Assembly (NCBI GenBank): GCA_964573505.1
Contig: CAZNMS010000001.1
Span: 28,415 to 92,414 of the forward strand
Direction of reading: 5' to 3'
From: AM-0621 sp964573505
GTDB lineage: Bacteria > Planctomycetota > Planctomycetia > Planctomycetales > Planctomycetaceae
DNA: 64,000 nucleotides
The notes beneath the pieces were generated by a model. That model had not been told where the DNA came from. It saw nothing but the letters and a program-made list of their open reading frames with translations, and ran no database searches. Position 1 is the first letter of the stretch. Every line of letters begins with the position of its first letter. A program made the position numbers and the translations under genes. Shown one piece after another: positions 37,598-45,830 of the stretch.

Positions 37598-37914
37598 GAG
37601 CTTTCTGAAAGAAGTGCGGACAATGACTCGATGTCTCGCAGGTTATACGGCGACAAAGACAATTTTGGCCTGCGGACGAATGCAACTTCGCGACGCCCCC
37701 AGTCCGCCTCTTCAATTCATCGAGCGAGGCAAGATGGCGTCACTCAGCCCGATCGCTCAATCTTCGATCGAAGGCTGCATTGGTCGGAGATGGCAATCAC
37801 GTTGGATTCGTTCGAGGGGGAGTCCGTCGACTGGAGGAGTCGTCACACTTCGGATGCCGTCTGTCTTCGGTTGATGCCCGTGAAACACCGATTGCCGTAG
37901 TTGGAGTGGTTGTC
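37598..37914. other. 317-base spacer between divergent genes, no recognised gene
   Basis: Overlapping frames on the plus strand (from 37614 and 37780) show no domain. Promoters for the minus-strand AAA-TOPRIM gene and the plus-strand broken gene are expected here, but I see no clear -35/-10 pair. Confidence 0.4.
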
Positions 37915-38157
37915 ATGAAAGTGGCTGAGAAAGCCTATGTCGAAATCATTGACCTCTTTGCGAGAGGCACTGATCCGGAATCAATCGTGCAATTCAAACA
38001 GTCTGTTCGAGCACAACGGCGAGTGCGCAAGCTGATCAAGCAAAGTAAGGCGACGGGACTAAGCGCAGACTAAGATGCCGAGTTGCAACGATGGGTTGAG
38101 ATCGAGCAGTTCATGCAGTTGGTCAAGGCTCGGGCGCGGCTCTATTTGGACGGTTAG
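37915..38157 (+). pseudogene. Small antitoxin-like gene interrupted by an in-frame stop
   Basis: The frame from ATG 37915 reads MKVAEKAYVEIIDLF... to a TAA at 38071-38073. The same frame then continues as DAELQRWVEIEQFMQLVKAR to a TAG at 38155. The continuation has the pattern (charged helix then a Val/Leu-rich KAR helix) that normally ends a family of about 80-residue proteins often encoded beside PIN-domain or HNH toxins. The parts before and after the stop fit one protein, so a single base change to TAA is the simplest explanation. A sequencing error cannot be excluded. Confidence 0.6.
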
Positions 38158-38240
38158 CGGTGCTTGAGAGCTATATCACTGCGGCTCTTTGATGGGCGGC
38201 CGGGGCGATAAGGACTAAGTCGGAGAAAGAGAGCTTACGA

Positions 38241-38543
38241 ATGAGAATACCTGTGCTGATCGAGGCGCTTCCTGATCAACGCTTTCGGGCGATGAATTCA
38301 GTCCTTTCATTGACGGCTGAAGGTGCAACGTCGGACGACGCCGTCAAAGAACTTCAATCGCAACTGAGACTGCGATTGGCCAACGGGGGGAAACTCGTCG
38401 AATTGGACACCGACGACTTCGACGTGACGTCCGGTGAACCGCACCCGCTCGCTCGTTTTGCTGGCTGCATGAAAGACGATCCGCTTTATGACGAGTGGCA
38501 AAAAGAAGTCGCCGAATATCGTGCCGAGTGCGATCGAAGATAG
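38241..38543 (+). CDS. Putative antitoxin of a PIN-domain toxin
   Basis: The 100-residue protein begins MRIPVLIEALPDQRFRAM and continues with EGATSDDAVKELQSQLRLRL, a small alpha/beta segment like HicB-type antitoxins. The C-terminal half (HPLARFAGCMKDDPLYDEWQ) is an acidic, probably flexible segment suited to wrapping a toxin. The stop lies nine bases before the PIN-domain gene. Small size, order (antitoxin first) and spacing support a type II toxin-antitoxin pair. An AGAGAG ribosome site precedes the ATG. Confidence 0.7.
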   Translation: MRIPVLIEALPDQRFRAMNSVLSLTAEGATSDDAVKELQSQLRLRLANGGKLVELDTDDFDVTSGEPHPLARFAGCMKDDPLYDEWQKEVAEYRAECDRR

Positions 38544-38552
38544 GGTCAGATC

Positions 38553-38972
38553 ATGCATCGCTACCTATTAGACACCGATACGTTTTCGTTGTTCCTTCGA
38601 GGACATCCTCAAGTCATCGCGAACGTCTTTGGGCGTCGCCGAGACTTCGTAACGACGACAATTATCACCGTCGAAGAAGAACTCGGAGGTTGGTACTCGC
38701 TTTTACGAAAGACGAAGGACGCTGCGTCGTTGGCTCGCGCCTATCAACGGATGACAGATACGGTCGAATGTCTCGCGTCGTTTTCGGTGATGTCCTTTAG
38801 CGAGGCCGCGATTCGTCGCTTTGAGATGTTACGAAAATTGCACCCTCGCATCGGCGGTAACGATCTGAGGATTGCAGCCATTGCGATGGACTCAGGCCTG
38901 ACATTGGTGACGCGAAATCTGATCGACTTTGCTGAAGTCGAGGGGCTGACGATTGAGAACTGGGCGAACTAG
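38553..38972 (+). CDS. vapC: VapC-type PIN-domain ribonuclease toxin
   Basis: PIN-domain toxins cleave tRNA or rRNA when freed from the antitoxin. The acidic residues are in place: Asp7 (YLLDTDTFSLFLRG), Glu41-43 (ITVEEE), Asp104 (IGGNDLRIAAIA) and Asp125 (LVTRNLIDF). The 139-residue length is typical. The gene follows the antitoxin by nine bases and the nitrilase starts 15 bases later, so the three probably share a transcript ending at the terminator near 39926. Confidence 0.9.
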   Translation: MHRYLLDTDTFSLFLRGHPQVIANVFGRRRDFVTTTIITVEEELGGWYSLLRKTKDAASLARAYQRMTDTVECLASFSVMSFSEAAIRRFEMLRKLHPRIGGNDLRIAAIAMDSGLTLVTRNLIDFAEVEGLTIENWAN

Positions 38973-38987
38973 AGAGGCAGAGAATCT

Positions 38988-39836
38988 ATGAAGATTGCGG
39001 CCGTGCAGACGGATATTCGATTGGGGGATGTTGAGGCCAATGTCGCTCGGCTTGTTGAGGGGCTGAGGGAGACGGCTCGCAATGGGGCGGTCTTCACGAT
39101 CTTTCCCGAGTGCGCTTTGACGGGGTACTGCTTTGCGAGTCTCGAAGAGGCGCGGAAGGTTGCTCAGCAAGTTCCCGGTGCGGCGACGGCAGCGCTGGTT
39201 GCGGCTTGCAGGGAACTCGGCGTGCATGCGGTCTTTGGGACTGTCGAGGCGGATGGCGCGCGGGTCTTTAATACTGCCGTGCTCGCGGGGCCGGACGGGG
39301 TGATTGGGACTTATCGCAAGGTGCATCTGCCGTATTTGGGTGTCGATAAGTTTGCGACGTATGGCGATCGGCCCTTCGCGGTTCACTCGGCAGGGGATCT
39401 GAAGGTCGGAATGGAGATCTGCTACGACGCTGCATTCCCCGAGGAGTCTCGGGCGCTGACGATTCTGGGAGCGGACCTCATTGCTCTGCCGACGAACTGG
39501 CCGCCGGGAGCAGAGTGTGTTGCCGGGCACGTGCTCAATACGCGAGCAATGGAGAACGCGGTCTATTTCGCGGCTTGCAATCGCGTCGGGACGGAAGCCG
39601 GGTTTCGGTTCATTGGCCGCAGTCGGATCTGTGCTCCGAATGGCGATACGCTCGCGACGTCGAATGGCGACGGTGAAGAGATTCTGTATGCCGAGATCGA
39701 CCCGGCAGTCGCGCGCTGCAAGCGCGTTGTGAGGAAGGTCGGCGAGCATGCGATTGATCGACTCGCTGACCGTAGGCCGGAGATGTATGGCTTGCTGACT
39801 CAGCCGCATCAGTTGGAGCGGCCGGGCGGGCGGTAG
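38988..39836 (+). CDS. Carbon-nitrogen hydrolase (nitrilase superfamily)
   Basis: The 282-residue protein has the complete catalytic set of the nitrilase superfamily: Glu41 (FPECALTGY), Lys111 (TYRKVHLPYL) and Cys145 (GMEICYDAAFPE). These enzymes hydrolyse amides, nitriles or carbamoyl groups; the EICYD motif suggests an amidase-like branch, but the substrate cannot be read from sequence. It starts 15 bases after vapC, probably by chance of genome arrangement rather than as part of the toxin-antitoxin system. GAGAGGCAGAG supplies the ribosome site. Confidence 0.9.
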   Translation: MKIAAVQTDIRLGDVEANVARLVEGLRETARNGAVFTIFPECALTGYCFASLEEARKVAQQVPGAATAALVAACRELGVHAVFGTVEADGARVFNTAVLAGPDGVIGTYRKVHLPYLGVDKFATYGDRPFAVHSAGDLKVGMEICYDAAFPEESRALTILGADLIALPTNWPPGAECVAGHVLNTRAMENAVYFAACNRVGTEAGFRFIGRSRICAPNGDTLATSNGDGEEILYAEIDPAVARCKRVVRKVGEHAIDRLADRRPEMYGLLTQPHQLERPGGR

Positions 39837-39856
39837 GTGCGGACGATCGTCGAGCA

Positions 39857-39890
39857 CATAGGACGAATGGGACCGATGGGACGAATGAGG
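39857..39890. repeat. GGACGAATG minisatellite, copy B2
   Basis: The sequence ATAGGACGAATGGGACCGATG followed by GGACGAATG contains three 9-base units of the same family as 22653, 45095 and 48204. It follows the nitrilase stop by 20 bases. Confidence 0.85.
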
Positions 39891-39925
39891 TTTTGATCGA
39901 AGGATCTTGTTGAGAATGAACTTTG

Positions 39926-39962
39926 ACGACCGGGCGATCTGCGGATCGTGCCGGTCGTTTTT
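39926..39962 (+). terminator. Intrinsic terminator after the toxin-nitrilase transcript
   Basis: ACGACCGG (39926-39933) pairs with CCGGTCGT (39951-39958), with an inner stem CGATC/GATCG around TGCG. TTTTT follows to 39962. The hairpin is about 90 bases after the nitrilase stop, with the B2 repeat in between. Confidence 0.8.
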
Positions 39963-40177
39963 ATTGCAGGGCTGTTTCCGGTTGTGAGGACGGCGCGGGC
40001 GGAGGCGACGTTGCTCCGAGTCTGTCGGACTGTCTTGCCGAGCCGGTAAGTCCGCTTCCGCCCTCAGGCTTTACCGCGAGCTATGTTCGACCGAGTTGTC
40101 GGTGCGCCCTCAGTGCGCGGTCGTCGTCCCCTCGTCGGACGCGATCACACCGTGCCCCGACAATCACGGGGAACATC

Positions 40178-41506
40178 ATGGGACGCGTCTCGGCGAATCA
40201 GCTCAGCTTCGGACTTCTCTGCCTGACGGCAGTGACAGTCCTGCTGCGCCCCGGCGAGATGTTTCCCGGTCTCGTCGGCATGCCGATTTATGAATCGCTG
40301 ACGTTTTCGGCGCTCGCCTTCTCGCTGCCGCGCGTGCTGGCGCTGTTTCAACTCAGCTCGCTGAAGTGTCAGCCGTCGACGCTTTGTCTTGTCGGGATGG
40401 CGGCGATCATTCCAGTGTCGCATCTGACGCACTCGTACTTCGGCGGAGCACTCGAAAGCGTCGTGCACTTCTTGCCGTCGGCAATCTTCTATGTACTTTT
40501 AATTGCCGTCATTGATCGCTGGGAACGGTTCGACAAGTTCCTGAAGGTCGTCGCACTCGGAGCGACCGTGATGGTGACGATGTGCGTTGCGGACTATCTC
40601 GAAGTCGTCGACTTCCCGTTCATCACTCATATCAATGACAACGACGGACTGACGGCGACTGGCGACATTCAGCGCGTTCTGCGGATGAGTGGCTCAGGCA
40701 TCTTTTCAGACCCGAACGACATTTCGCTGCTGATGGTCGCGATGAGCATGGTTTGCTTGTCGTTCCTCACCGATCGCACGCGCGGGGCGCTGCGAGTTGG
40801 ATGGCTCGTGCCGCTCGCGATCTTCTTTGTCGGCATGCTGTGCTCGAAGTCGCGCGGCGGGTTCTTGTCGCTGGGAGCGGCTTGCAGCGTGCTCGCGATG
40901 TTCCGTTATGGAAAGACGGTTGCGATCACGATCGGCGTAGTGGGACTGATGGCGATTCCCTTGCTCGCCGGTCGGCAGGCAGAGGCGTCGCTCGAAGAAG
41001 GGACGGGAAATGATCGCGTCATGCTGTGGCGCGAAGGGCTCATTGCCGTTCGCTCGGCGGACATCGTCTTCGGGACGGGCTATCGCACCTATCACGACAT
41101 CGCCGGATTGATGGCACACAACTCGTTCGTGCATACGTTCGTCGAACTGGGACTCATCGGCGGGACGTTCTTCTTCGGCGCGTTCTTCTTCATCGGATGG
41201 CAGTTGTGGCGACTGAGCCGCCCCGAGTGGCCGCTGCTTGATGCGCGGCAAGCTCGCTTCTTGCCGTATATGGCCGCGATCGGCGCCGGTTGGACGATCG
41301 GCTTGCAGTCGCTGTCGCTGTGCTACGCCGTGCAGACCTTGATGGTGCTCGGACTGGCGACCGCGTTTCTGAATCTTGCGTGTTGGAATCTGAACCCGCC
41401 TCGGCTGTTGCTGAGTTGGGATCGCATGACTCGAGGGCGAATGGTCTTCGCCAGTCTGAGTGTGTTTGTGGGGTTCAATGTCTTCGTCACGGTGATGACG
41501 GGTTGA
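40178..41506 (+). CDS. O-antigen ligase/polymerase-like membrane protein
   Basis: The protein (442 residues) has 10 or more membrane helices. A large periplasmic loop in the second half contains the family-type RVMLWREGLIAVRSADIVFGTGY and an AHNSFVHTFVELGLIG block. This is the hallmark of the Wzy/WaaL/RfaL superfamily, which polymerises or ligates polysaccharide in the periplasm. The frame is open to 39923, but that sequence includes the upstream terminator. ATG 40178 with GGGGAAC ahead is the natural start. It opens a run of polysaccharide genes. Confidence 0.85.
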   Translation: MGRVSANQLSFGLLCLTAVTVLLRPGEMFPGLVGMPIYESLTFSALAFSLPRVLALFQLSSLKCQPSTLCLVGMAAIIPVSHLTHSYFGGALESVVHFLPSAIFYVLLIAVIDRWERFDKFLKVVALGATVMVTMCVADYLEVVDFPFITHINDNDGLTATGDIQRVLRMSGSGIFSDPNDISLLMVAMSMVCLSFLTDRTRGALRVGWLVPLAIFFVGMLCSKSRGGFLSLGAACSVLAMFRYGKTVAITIGVVGLMAIPLLAGRQAEASLEEGTGNDRVMLWREGLIAVRSADIVFGTGYRTYHDIAGLMAHNSFVHTFVELGLIGGTFFFGAFFFIGWQLWRLSRPEWPLLDARQARFLPYMAAIGAGWTIGLQSLSLCYAVQTLMVLGLATAFLNLACWNLNPPRLLLSWDRMTRGRMVFASLSVFVGFNVFVTVMTG

Positions 41507-41572
41507 GAGAGATCAGTGGCGGTCGTTCCCGAGCATTTCAGAGGAGCGAGTACGCGCCGCAAGTAGGAAATC

Positions 41573-43057
41573 ATGAAACACAAACTGCGGATCAATCTGT
41601 TGGCCAGTTGGGGCGAGCATGGCGTGAGCATGCTGATTGGCCTCTTTCTGATGCCGTATGTGCTCAACATCATCGGCGATGCTCAATACGGATTGTGGCT
41701 CTTCATCTGTTCGATCGCGGGCTATTCGGGACTGCTGAATCTCGGCTTTGCTCAGACCATTAGCCGGTTCGTTGCGCATCATCAGGCAAAGGATGAAGCG
41801 GACGAGATCAACTCGGTCGCCAGTGTTGTCTCACTGATCTATTTAGCGATCGGCGTGCTGGTGATGGGCATCACCGGCGTGATTGCGTTCTTCGTTCCGT
41901 ACTTCGCGAGCCTCGACGGGACTTCCGTCATGGAGTTGCGCTTCGTCGTGCTGACGCTCGGCGTGAACGTTGCCATCAACATTTTGGGCAGCGTGTTTGG
42001 GGGCGTGATCATCGGCCTGCAACGTATGGATGTTGAACGCGGCATTCGGACGATCTGCGGAGTCGTGCGACTCGTGCTGACGGTGACGCTGCTGAAGGCG
42101 GAGTATGCGTTGAGCACGCTCGCGCTGATCTTCTTAGCGACGACGATCGTCGAGAACGTCGGCTATGCACTGATCGTTAAGCGGTTGCTCCCGACGCTGA
42201 AGATGGGATGGCGCTACTGCAACAAAGCGACGCTTAAGGCGTGCTTCAACTTCAGCGCGTTCTCGTTGCTGGAGAACATCTCGGTGAAGATCGTCGACGC
42301 GACGGACACGATCGTGATTGGCGCGTTCTTCGGAATGGAAGCCATCGTGCCGTACTACGTCGCGTTGCGGCTGTCACAATTTATTACACAGCCGCTGCAG
42401 TTCATCGGCGCGATCGCAATGCCGCGCGGGGCCGAGCTTGCGGCTAGAGACAATGGGCACCGCATCGGTCAGTTGCTCGAGAAGGGGCTCGGCATCGCGT
42501 TCTTGCTGACGTCCGCGTTCTTCATTGGTGCGAGCTACTTCGGTGACAGCGTGCTCGAAGCATGGGTGAGGCGTGCTTATCCCGAGAGCCATCAACTGCT
42601 GCTCGTGTTGCTCGGAGCACAGATCATCGCGACTCCGATTCGCGTGCTTCGCGGAGTGTTGTTTGGACTCGGGCATCTGCGGATGCCGGGCATTCTCTAT
42701 GTCGCTGAGGCGATCGCGAATCTCGTGCTGTCGCTCGTACTCGTGAAGCCGCTCGGACTGCTCGGCGTTGCACTCGGGACAGTGATCCCCATTGTCGTGC
42801 TCGAACTGTTCGTGCTGCTGCCGTACTCGCTGAAGCTGCTGAACTTGCCGCTCGGGCCGACACTGCGCGGCATCGTCGCTCCGCACTTGCCGCCGTTGTT
42901 CATGTTGTGGCTGTACTCGGCGACGGTGAATTTGACGGTCGGGCCGCTCAATGGATGGATGCAGGTTGTGTGCGTCTCTGCCGGAGGAGGGGCGGTGCTC
43001 GGGACTTCTTGGTTGGTTTGTCAGCACGCGAATCGGAAGCCGGTGTTGGGGGTTTGA
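41573..43057 (+). CDS. Polysaccharide flippase (Wzx/MOP superfamily)
   Basis: The 494-residue protein has 12-14 predicted membrane helices. Its N terminus is typical of O-unit flippases (LLASWGEHGVSMLIGLFLMP, NIIGDAQYGLWLF, LLNLGFAQTISRFVAHH). Wzx-type proteins move lipid-linked oligosaccharide across the inner membrane. It follows the O-antigen ligase-like gene by 66 bases, so both probably act on the same polymer. A GAAATC ATG start at 41573 is reasonable. A GGAGTGGGG-type simple repeat begins shortly after its stop. Confidence 0.9.
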   Translation: MKHKLRINLLASWGEHGVSMLIGLFLMPYVLNIIGDAQYGLWLFICSIAGYSGLLNLGFAQTISRFVAHHQAKDEADEINSVASVVSLIYLAIGVLVMGITGVIAFFVPYFASLDGTSVMELRFVVLTLGVNVAINILGSVFGGVIIGLQRMDVERGIRTICGVVRLVLTVTLLKAEYALSTLALIFLATTIVENVGYALIVKRLLPTLKMGWRYCNKATLKACFNFSAFSLLENISVKIVDATDTIVIGAFFGMEAIVPYYVALRLSQFITQPLQFIGAIAMPRGAELAARDNGHRIGQLLEKGLGIAFLLTSAFFIGASYFGDSVLEAWVRRAYPESHQLLLVLLGAQIIATPIRVLRGVLFGLGHLRMPGILYVAEAIANLVLSLVLVKPLGLLGVALGTVIPIVVLELFVLLPYSLKLLNLPLGPTLRGIVAPHLPPLFMLWLYSATVNLTVGPLNGWMQVVCVSAGGGAVLGTSWLVCQHANRKPVLGV

Positions 43058-43112
43058 GTGAGGAGTTGAGGAGTTGAGGAGTGGGGAGTGGGGAGTGGGG
43101 AGTGGGGCGGTT
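43058..43112. repeat. GGAGTGGGG simple repeat
   Basis: Directly after the flippase stop the DNA repeats GAGGAGTT and then GGGGAGT in short tandem units to about 43108. It is G-rich on the plus strand with runs of three or four G. Repeat slippage is likely. It lies within the 80-base gap before the next gene. Confidence 0.85.
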
Positions 43113-43137
43113 CGTTGAGTTATGAAAGCAGCAAGGC

Positions 43138-44292
43138 ATGACTGTAGTTTTAACGACATCTTTAACGCTCAATTTGCGACCGGCTTCTGAGCGGGACTTT
43201 GTGCTCGCTTCTTGGAGGCAGCTTGAGGAGCGGCTCGGTGATCGGGGCATTGCTTGCTCGGCTGATTGGACCGCTGCATGGCTCGATGCTTACGGGGATC
43301 TCGTTCCGCATCGGTTTGTGCTCGGGCATGTCGGCGAAGAACTCGTTGCAGCGTGCCTCGTTTGCGAAGGCGTCGAGCAGCAAGACGGACCGCTGAGCGT
43401 GAAGTCGCTGCATGTCGGAACGGCCGGTGAGCCGGACTCGATGAGCGCGTGCGTCGAATACAACCGCTTGCTCGTTGAGCCGACTTATGCCGCTGAGTTC
43501 GTGCGCGAGCTTGTGAGCTATCTCAATGAGCAAACGAGCTTCGACCAATGGAACCTTGATGGCTTCGATGAAGACGCATTGGCTGCGTTTCAAGACTGCG
43601 AAGAGAAGCTCGAACTGACGCCGTCAGTGGCGCGGTACTTCGACTTCGAGGCCGCTCGTCAGAAGAGCGACTTGCTGTCGGCTCTTGAACATGAGCCGCG
43701 CCGCAAAGCGAAGAAGGGACTCAAGCACTACGGCGAAGTGACGCTCGACTGGGCGGAGTCAATCGACCGCGCGGCGGAGTTCTTGTCGGACTTAATGGCG
43801 CTGCATCAAGCGCGCTGGCAGTCGCTCGGCAAACCGGGTTGCTATGCGAGCGAACGCTTCGTCCGCTTTCAGGAAGGACTCATCGCGCGGCTCGTTCCGG
43901 CAGGGCGAATGGTCATCACGCGCGTAATGGCAAATGGAGTGATCGTCGGCGGCAATCAGATCTTCTTCGAGCAGAGCATTGATGGTGGCCGAGTCGCTCC
44001 GCGACTCGGCGGGGAGTTGCGGAGCAACTCGCCTAAACGGGCACTGGTCTATCAGTGCGGATGGGCGCCGGCACCGCAGGGCATCAGCCCCGGCGTCGTC
44101 GTTGACTATCTCAATATGGATGAGTGCCTGCGGCGCGGAATCGCGGCTTACGACTTCATGGGGCATGAGACTCAGCACAAGAAGGATCTGTCGAACTCGT
44201 CGGCGCAGATCGTTTGGGCGCGGAAACGCGCGGCGCGATTGAAGTTTGCGGCACTCGAACAAGTGCGGAAGTTGAAGCGCTGGCTCGGATGA
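43138..44292 (+). CDS. GNAT/FemAB-like acyltransferase with in-frame palindrome insert
   Basis: The 384-residue protein resembles the CelD/FemAB-like GNAT family (Acetyltransf_6), usually found in exopolysaccharide clusters and thought to acylate sugars. The C-terminal half has the GNAT-type core (LMALHQARWQSLGKPGCYAS... VIVGGNQIFFEQS... YQCGWAPAPQGISPGVVVDY). Between FFEQSIDGG and ALVYQCGW, residues 283-301 (GRVAPRLGGELRSNSPKR region) are encoded by two GCTCCGC-centred palindromes at 43988-44033. In the family the two flanking strands normally join through a short turn, so this looks like an in-phase insertion. Whether the enzyme remains active is unknown. Confidence 0.75.
   Translation: MTVVLTTSLTLNLRPASERDFVLASWRQLEERLGDRGIACSADWTAAWLDAYGDLVPHRFVLGHVGEELVAACLVCEGVEQQDGPLSVKSLHVGTAGEPDSMSACVEYNRLLVEPTYAAEFVRELVSYLNEQTSFDQWNLDGFDEDALAAFQDCEEKLELTPSVARYFDFEAARQKSDLLSALEHEPRRKAKKGLKHYGEVTLDWAESIDRAAEFLSDLMALHQARWQSLGKPGCYASERFVRFQEGLIARLVPAGRMVITRVMANGVIVGGNQIFFEQSIDGGRVAPRLGGELRSNSPKRALVYQCGWAPAPQGISPGVVVDYLNMDECLRRGIAAYDFMGHETQHKKDLSNSSAQIVWARKRAARLKFAALEQVRKLKRWLG
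43988..44033. repeat. Twin palindrome inside a coding frame
   Basis: GCCGAGTCGC (43988-43997) and GCGACTCGGC (44001-44010) form a perfect 10-bp stem around TCC. GGGGAGTTGC (44011-44020) and GCAACTCGCC (44024-44033) pair with one mismatch around GGA. The core GCTCCGC/GCGGAGC is the same as in family D (58632-58666). The block keeps the reading frame open. Confidence 0.9.
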
Positions 44293-44293
44293 A

Positions 44294-44482
44294 TTTTGGA
44301 GTGCGGCGATTCATCGCCGCTTTGGTATTCGGCGGAGCCGTCTTTGTTTTTCGAGCGAGTGCTGTCTTCGAAAAGCCAGAACGCGAAGAAGGCCGAAGAC
44401 AAAGACCGAAGACAAAGGCTGAAGACAAAAAAGAGCGGCTACGCCGCATTTGAAAGCGGTGATGAATCACCGCACTCCAAAA
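44294..44482. repeat. 189-base nested inverted-repeat element (family F, MITE-like)
   Basis: Arms of 30 bases (44294-44323, starting TTTTGGAGTGCGGCGATTCA, and 44453-44482) are inverted copies with two mismatches. Inside, CGGCGGAGCCG and CGGCTACGCCG form a second, inner pair. The centre carries three near-copies of CCGAAGACAAAG (44393-44430). The element fills almost the whole gap between the two GNAT genes, and no gene is inside it. Confidence 0.85.
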
Positions 44483-44495
44483 GTGGGATTTCGCG

Positions 44496-45830
44496 ATGGT
44501 CGCAATTGTTACACAGCAACGAGCTTCGACAACGAGTGCGCTGACGGTGTCGGCGCAGGTGCTCGACGAAGCGTTCTTTGCGCATTTGGCTGAGGGCTAT
44601 TGGCAGTGGCAGGCGTTGTTTGAACGCGATCCTCAAGCACGCATTGATCAGCATCCGGACTATGTGCTCAATGAACTGCGCTATGCGCAGCGCAGTGGGA
44701 CGCGCGCGGGAGTCGTGCTGTTCGCTCAACGCGGGAATGACGTTGTTGGCGCGGCGATCCTTGCTCCGAAGCAATTCGGTGACGGCAAGCGCTTCGGTCC
44801 CGGATGGAAGCTGAGCGGCTATCGGCTCGTCGGCAATCAGTTGCTGGGAGCAGCGGAGTCAGAGGTCGTTGCAGTGCTGCTTGATGAAGTGCGGCAGGTG
44901 CTGAGTCGAACTCGCGCGGACTTCCTCATGATTGAGGACATCGAAGACGAGTCCATGCTGCGCCAGGCGGTGCTCAGTGGCACCGGCGGGATGCGTGTCT
45001 TTCAACCGGCGGCGTTTCAAGCACATCATCGGATTGCGCTTGAGAGCGCGGTGTTGGATAAGTCGCAGTCTGATGGCGGCGCTGTCTGTCATGAGTCCAA
45101 TGGGACGAATGGGACGAATGAAAAGAAAAGCGGTGCGGAGTCGAACGAACGCGCTCCTCAGAGAGTCGCGGTTAAACGGGCGACTCTTGCTGAGACTTAC
45201 TGGCAGTCGAACTTCACTTCGAAGACGCGCAATACGCTGCGTCGCAAGGTGAAGCAGTTCGCGAATGGGCGACTCGAATGCGTCACGGCGGTTGAGCAAG
45301 TTGCGGACTATCTCGCGCATGCGCATGAGATCTCGAAGCATTCATGGCAGACCGAGTTGCTCGGACTGCGCGTGCGAAATGATGACCGCGAACTTGAGAT
45401 GCTGACGACGCTCGCCACTCAGGGAGCACTGCGTTCTTACGTGCTTTGGCAGGGAGATGTGCCGGTCAGCTTCTGCTTCGGGACTCAGCACAACGGTGTC
45501 TTCATGTATGAGGAAGTCGCTTACGACCGCCGACATGCCGAGTCATCGCCGGGGCAAGTGCTCGTGATTCAGATGCTCGATGACTTGCTGGCGCATGACT
45601 CGCCGCGCGAGTTCGACTTCGGTTTTGGAGATGCTGAATACAAGCGGCAGTTCGGCAACCGCGTCTCGCAGAGCGGCCCGCTATGGCTGCTGAAGCCCGG
45701 CCTGAAGTCGGCATGTATTGTCGGTTACATCAATGGTCGACGGCGTTTCGTTCAAGGACTGCGCGAGCTGCTCGTGAAAACGGGTTCGTTGCAGTGGGTC
45801 AAACGGAAGTTGAAGGGGGGCCGAACATGA
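44496..45830 (+). CDS. Second GNAT/FemAB-like acyltransferase with in-frame minisatellite
   Basis: The 444-residue protein belongs to the same GNAT/CelD-like group as its neighbour. Features are an N-terminal half with WKLSGYRLVGNQLLG and a C-terminal core (RNTLRRKVKQF, VPVSFCFGTQHNGVFMYEEV, HAESSPGQVLVIQMLDDLLA, FDFGFGDAEYKRQFG). Residues 201-209 (SNGTNGTNE) are encoded by the GGGACGAATG repeat, and a hydrophilic stretch surrounds them (190-220), so it is probably an insertion in a linker. The stop overlaps the deacetylase start (ATGA). The acyl donor and acceptor are not known. Confidence 0.75.
   Translation: MVAIVTQQRASTTSALTVSAQVLDEAFFAHLAEGYWQWQALFERDPQARIDQHPDYVLNELRYAQRSGTRAGVVLFAQRGNDVVGAAILAPKQFGDGKRFGPGWKLSGYRLVGNQLLGAAESEVVAVLLDEVRQVLSRTRADFLMIEDIEDESMLRQAVLSGTGGMRVFQPAAFQAHHRIALESAVLDKSQSDGGAVCHESNGTNGTNEKKSGAESNERAPQRVAVKRATLAETYWQSNFTSKTRNTLRRKVKQFANGRLECVTAVEQVADYLAHAHEISKHSWQTELLGLRVRNDDRELEMLTTLATQGALRSYVLWQGDVPVSFCFGTQHNGVFMYEEVAYDRRHAESSPGQVLVIQMLDDLLAHDSPREFDFGFGDAEYKRQFGNRVSQSGPLWLLKPGLKSACIVGYINGRRRFVQGLRELLVKTGSLQWVKRKLKGGRT
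45095..45121. repeat. GGACGAATG minisatellite inside a coding frame (copy B3)
   Basis: Two tandem GGGACGAAT units lie in phase in the GNAT gene and encode NGTNGTN. The same units occur between genes at 39857-39890. Units of nine bases keep the frame whatever their number. Confidence 0.9.

Noticed and set aside
38892..39857. Minus-strand frame of 321 codons opposite the nitrilase
   Set aside because: The plus-strand nitrilase has all catalytic residues; the antisense product is Arg-rich and featureless.
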